From NCBI GenBank assembly GCA_023954415.1, contig JAMLIB010000001.1:452001-516000 (forward strand): 64,000 nt of DNA. The letters run 5' to 3'. The translations under genes were made by a program, and so were the position numbers. The notes below the pieces were generated by a model. The model saw only the letters and a list, made by a program, of their open reading frames with translations. It was not told where the DNA came from and did no database searches. The stretch comes from Trueperaceae bacterium. Its GTDB lineage: Bacteria > Deinococcota > Deinococci > Deinococcales > Trueperaceae. Of this stretch, positions 62,976-64,000 are shown piece by piece; the first letter of the stretch is position 1, and every line of letters starts with the position of its first letter.

Positions 62976-63542
62976 GTGCCGCTGCTGGAAGTCACCGACC
63001 GCCTGATGAGGCCGCCGCGCCGCGTGCTCGTCGCGGGCACCTCCGGTTCCGGCAAGTCGACCTTGGCCGCCCGCCTGGCGGCCGTGTTCGGGCTCGAGCA
63101 CGTGGAGATCGACGGGCTCTTCCACGGCCCCGGCTGGGTGCCGCGCCCAGAGTTCGTGGCTGACGTGGAGCGCTTCACGTCTCGTACCGGTTGGGTGACG
63201 GAGTGGCAGTACCACACGGTGAGGCCGCTCCTGGCAGAGAGGGCGGACCTGCTCGTGTGGCTCGACTACCCGCGGCACGTCGTCATGCGCCGCGTCGTCG
63301 CGCGGACCGTCAGGCGCCGCATACGCAACGAGGAGCTGTGGAACGGCAACCGCGAGCGTGGCCTCTGGCGCGTCCTCGTCGACCGCGATCACATCGTCCG
63401 GTGGGCCTGGCGCACGCACGAGGCTACGCCCAAGCGGGTCGCGGAGCTGTTGGAGCTGCGCCCGGAGCTGAGCGTCGTGCGACTGCGGTCGCCCGCCGAG
63501 GCCGAAGCGTGGCTGGCTGGGCTAGGGGAGCCGCTAGGGTAG
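62976..63542 (+). CDS. P-loop kinase, adenylate kinase-like (FlaR/topology-modulation type)
   Basis: Small nucleotide-kinase-like protein of 188 residues. VLVAGTSGSGKSTLAARLAA is Walker A, HVEIDGLFHGPGWVPRPEFV the acceptor-side motif, RADLLVWLDYPRHVVMRRVV the Walker B region, and RRRIRNEELWNGNRERGLWR is typical of this uncharacterised group (often named topology modulation protein). The phosphate acceptor is unknown. Confidence 0.88.
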   Translation: MPLLEVTDRLMRPPRRVLVAGTSGSGKSTLAARLAAVFGLEHVEIDGLFHGPGWVPRPEFVADVERFTSRTGWVTEWQYHTVRPLLAERADLLVWLDYPRHVVMRRVVARTVRRRIRNEELWNGNRERGLWRVLVDRDHIVRWAWRTHEATPKRVAELLELRPELSVVRLRSPAEAEAWLAGLGEPLG

Positions 63543-63645
63543 CCGTCCAGCGCTCGGGCAGCGGCGGGGAGCCGCGCTGCGCCTCCGCTAGAGCAGCCGC
63601 CCTCTAAGCGGCAGGCCGACCCTCACGACCCCCTGACGGCGCGGC

Positions 63646-64000
63646 TCAACCCTCGCCGAGTTCGCTCAAGGCCAACCGCACCCAGGCGTCGAGCTCAGGC
63701 GTGAGGCCCAGGCTAAGGGCGCTCACGAGGTCGTACCAGCCCATGCTCGGCTCCTCACCGGCCAAGGCGCCCGCGTAAGACGCGACCGGCCGCGCCAGGT
63801 AGACGAGGTCGACGTGCTCGTGATCCGCCGCGATGGCCTCCAACTGGACGCCGCGGGGCCTGACGAGCTGGCGGGGACCGGGGGCGACGATCGGCGGCGG
63901 CCCGACGAGCTCGACGGCGATACCGGCCTCCTCGAGCACCTCGCGCGTCGCGGCATCGTCAGGCAGCTCACCTGGCTCGACGTGACCGCCGGGCGGCAGC
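63646..64000 (-). CDS. NUDIX hydrolase (N-terminus beyond window)
   Basis: The frame enters from the window end. Its visible part begins LPPGGHVEPGELPDDAATRE then VLEEAGIAVELVG, a complete NUDIX box, and continues with HEHVDLVYLARPVASYAGAL and EPSMGWYDLVSALSLGLTPE. The substrate is not readable. The 105 bp between this gene and the kinase hold nothing recognised. Confidence 0.9.
   Translation of the reverse strand, partial: LPPGGHVEPGELPDDAATREVLEEAGIAVELVGPPPIVAPGPRQLVRPRGVQLEAIAADHEHVDLVYLARPVASYAGALAGEEPSMGWYDLVSALSLGLTPELDAWVRLALSELGEG

Overview
The window is GC-rich (roughly two thirds or more G+C), densely coded on both strands, and carries housekeeping genes in an order unlike Proteobacteria or Firmicutes. 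A bacillithiol gene (bshC), an aspartokinase with an internal beta-subunit start, and repeated TAnnnT -10 boxes only 5-7 bases before start codons (leaderless transcription) point to Deinococcota. A Truepera-like, non-Deinococcus/Thermus lineage is my best guess, but no rRNA or other decisive marker is present. There are no insertion sequences, CRISPR arrays or rRNA genes.

Layout. 1-3.9 kb: a peptide/oligopeptide ABC transporter on the minus strand (binding protein, two permeases, the last cut by the window edge). 4-9 kb: secG, tRNA-Leu(CAA), and a purQ-purL-purF operon. 9-16.8 kb: a TagA-type glycosyltransferase and a ComB-like phosphatase, divergent from bshC; guaB with a hotdog thioesterase; then a SagB-type oxidoreductase and an acetylornithine/LysW-type aminotransferase. 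16.9-24 kb: a large unknown protein; a two-gene operon for a lipoprotein with an Ig-like and a cohesin-like domain and a secreted protein with a broken metzincin-like site and two dockerin-like repeats; and an unusual GH13 enzyme. 24-31.5 kb: ruvC-glnA, divergent from a LivJ-type binding protein, convergent with livGFHM. 31.6-35.7 kb: ferredoxin-NADP reductase, aspartokinase, NUDIX, SCP2. 35.9-40.1 kb: two acyl-CoA dehydrogenases plus etfBA, an acyl-CoA oxidation block. 40.1-45 kb: a GNAT-papain-like peptidase fusion converging on an RLAN/RimK-type ATP-grasp pair that is the tail of a gap-pgk operon. 45.2-53.4 kb: ileS with a T-box leader, divergent from rho; an M23 peptidase; an Rrf2 regulator with a cysteine desulfurase. 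53.4-57.1 kb: tig, clpP, clpX and two tRNAs. 57.1-61.8 kb: an accessory stretch between tRNA-His and a tRNA-Arg/Gly/Pro cluster, with two decayed genes, an Fsr-like MFS pump, a lone TOPRIM protein and an ArsR/AlkZ-like pair. 62.3-64 kb: a secreted protein, a P-loop kinase and a partial NUDIX gene.

Main points of interest. (1) The adjacent, translationally coupled cohesin-like lipoprotein and dockerin-like secreted protein, the latter with a degenerate zinc-protease site, look like a non-cellulosomal surface adhesion pair. (2) The split RLAN + ATP-grasp + GNAT/C39 locus is a predicted peptide-modification system whose function is not known to me, here fused into a glycolytic operon. (3) The isoleucyl-tRNA synthetase has a GIHH signature in place of HIGH and a T-box leader. 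(4) Several genes appear leaderless, and the Rrf2 gene has a perfect palindrome over its promoter. All function calls come from reading translated sequence and recalled family patterns; no database search was run.
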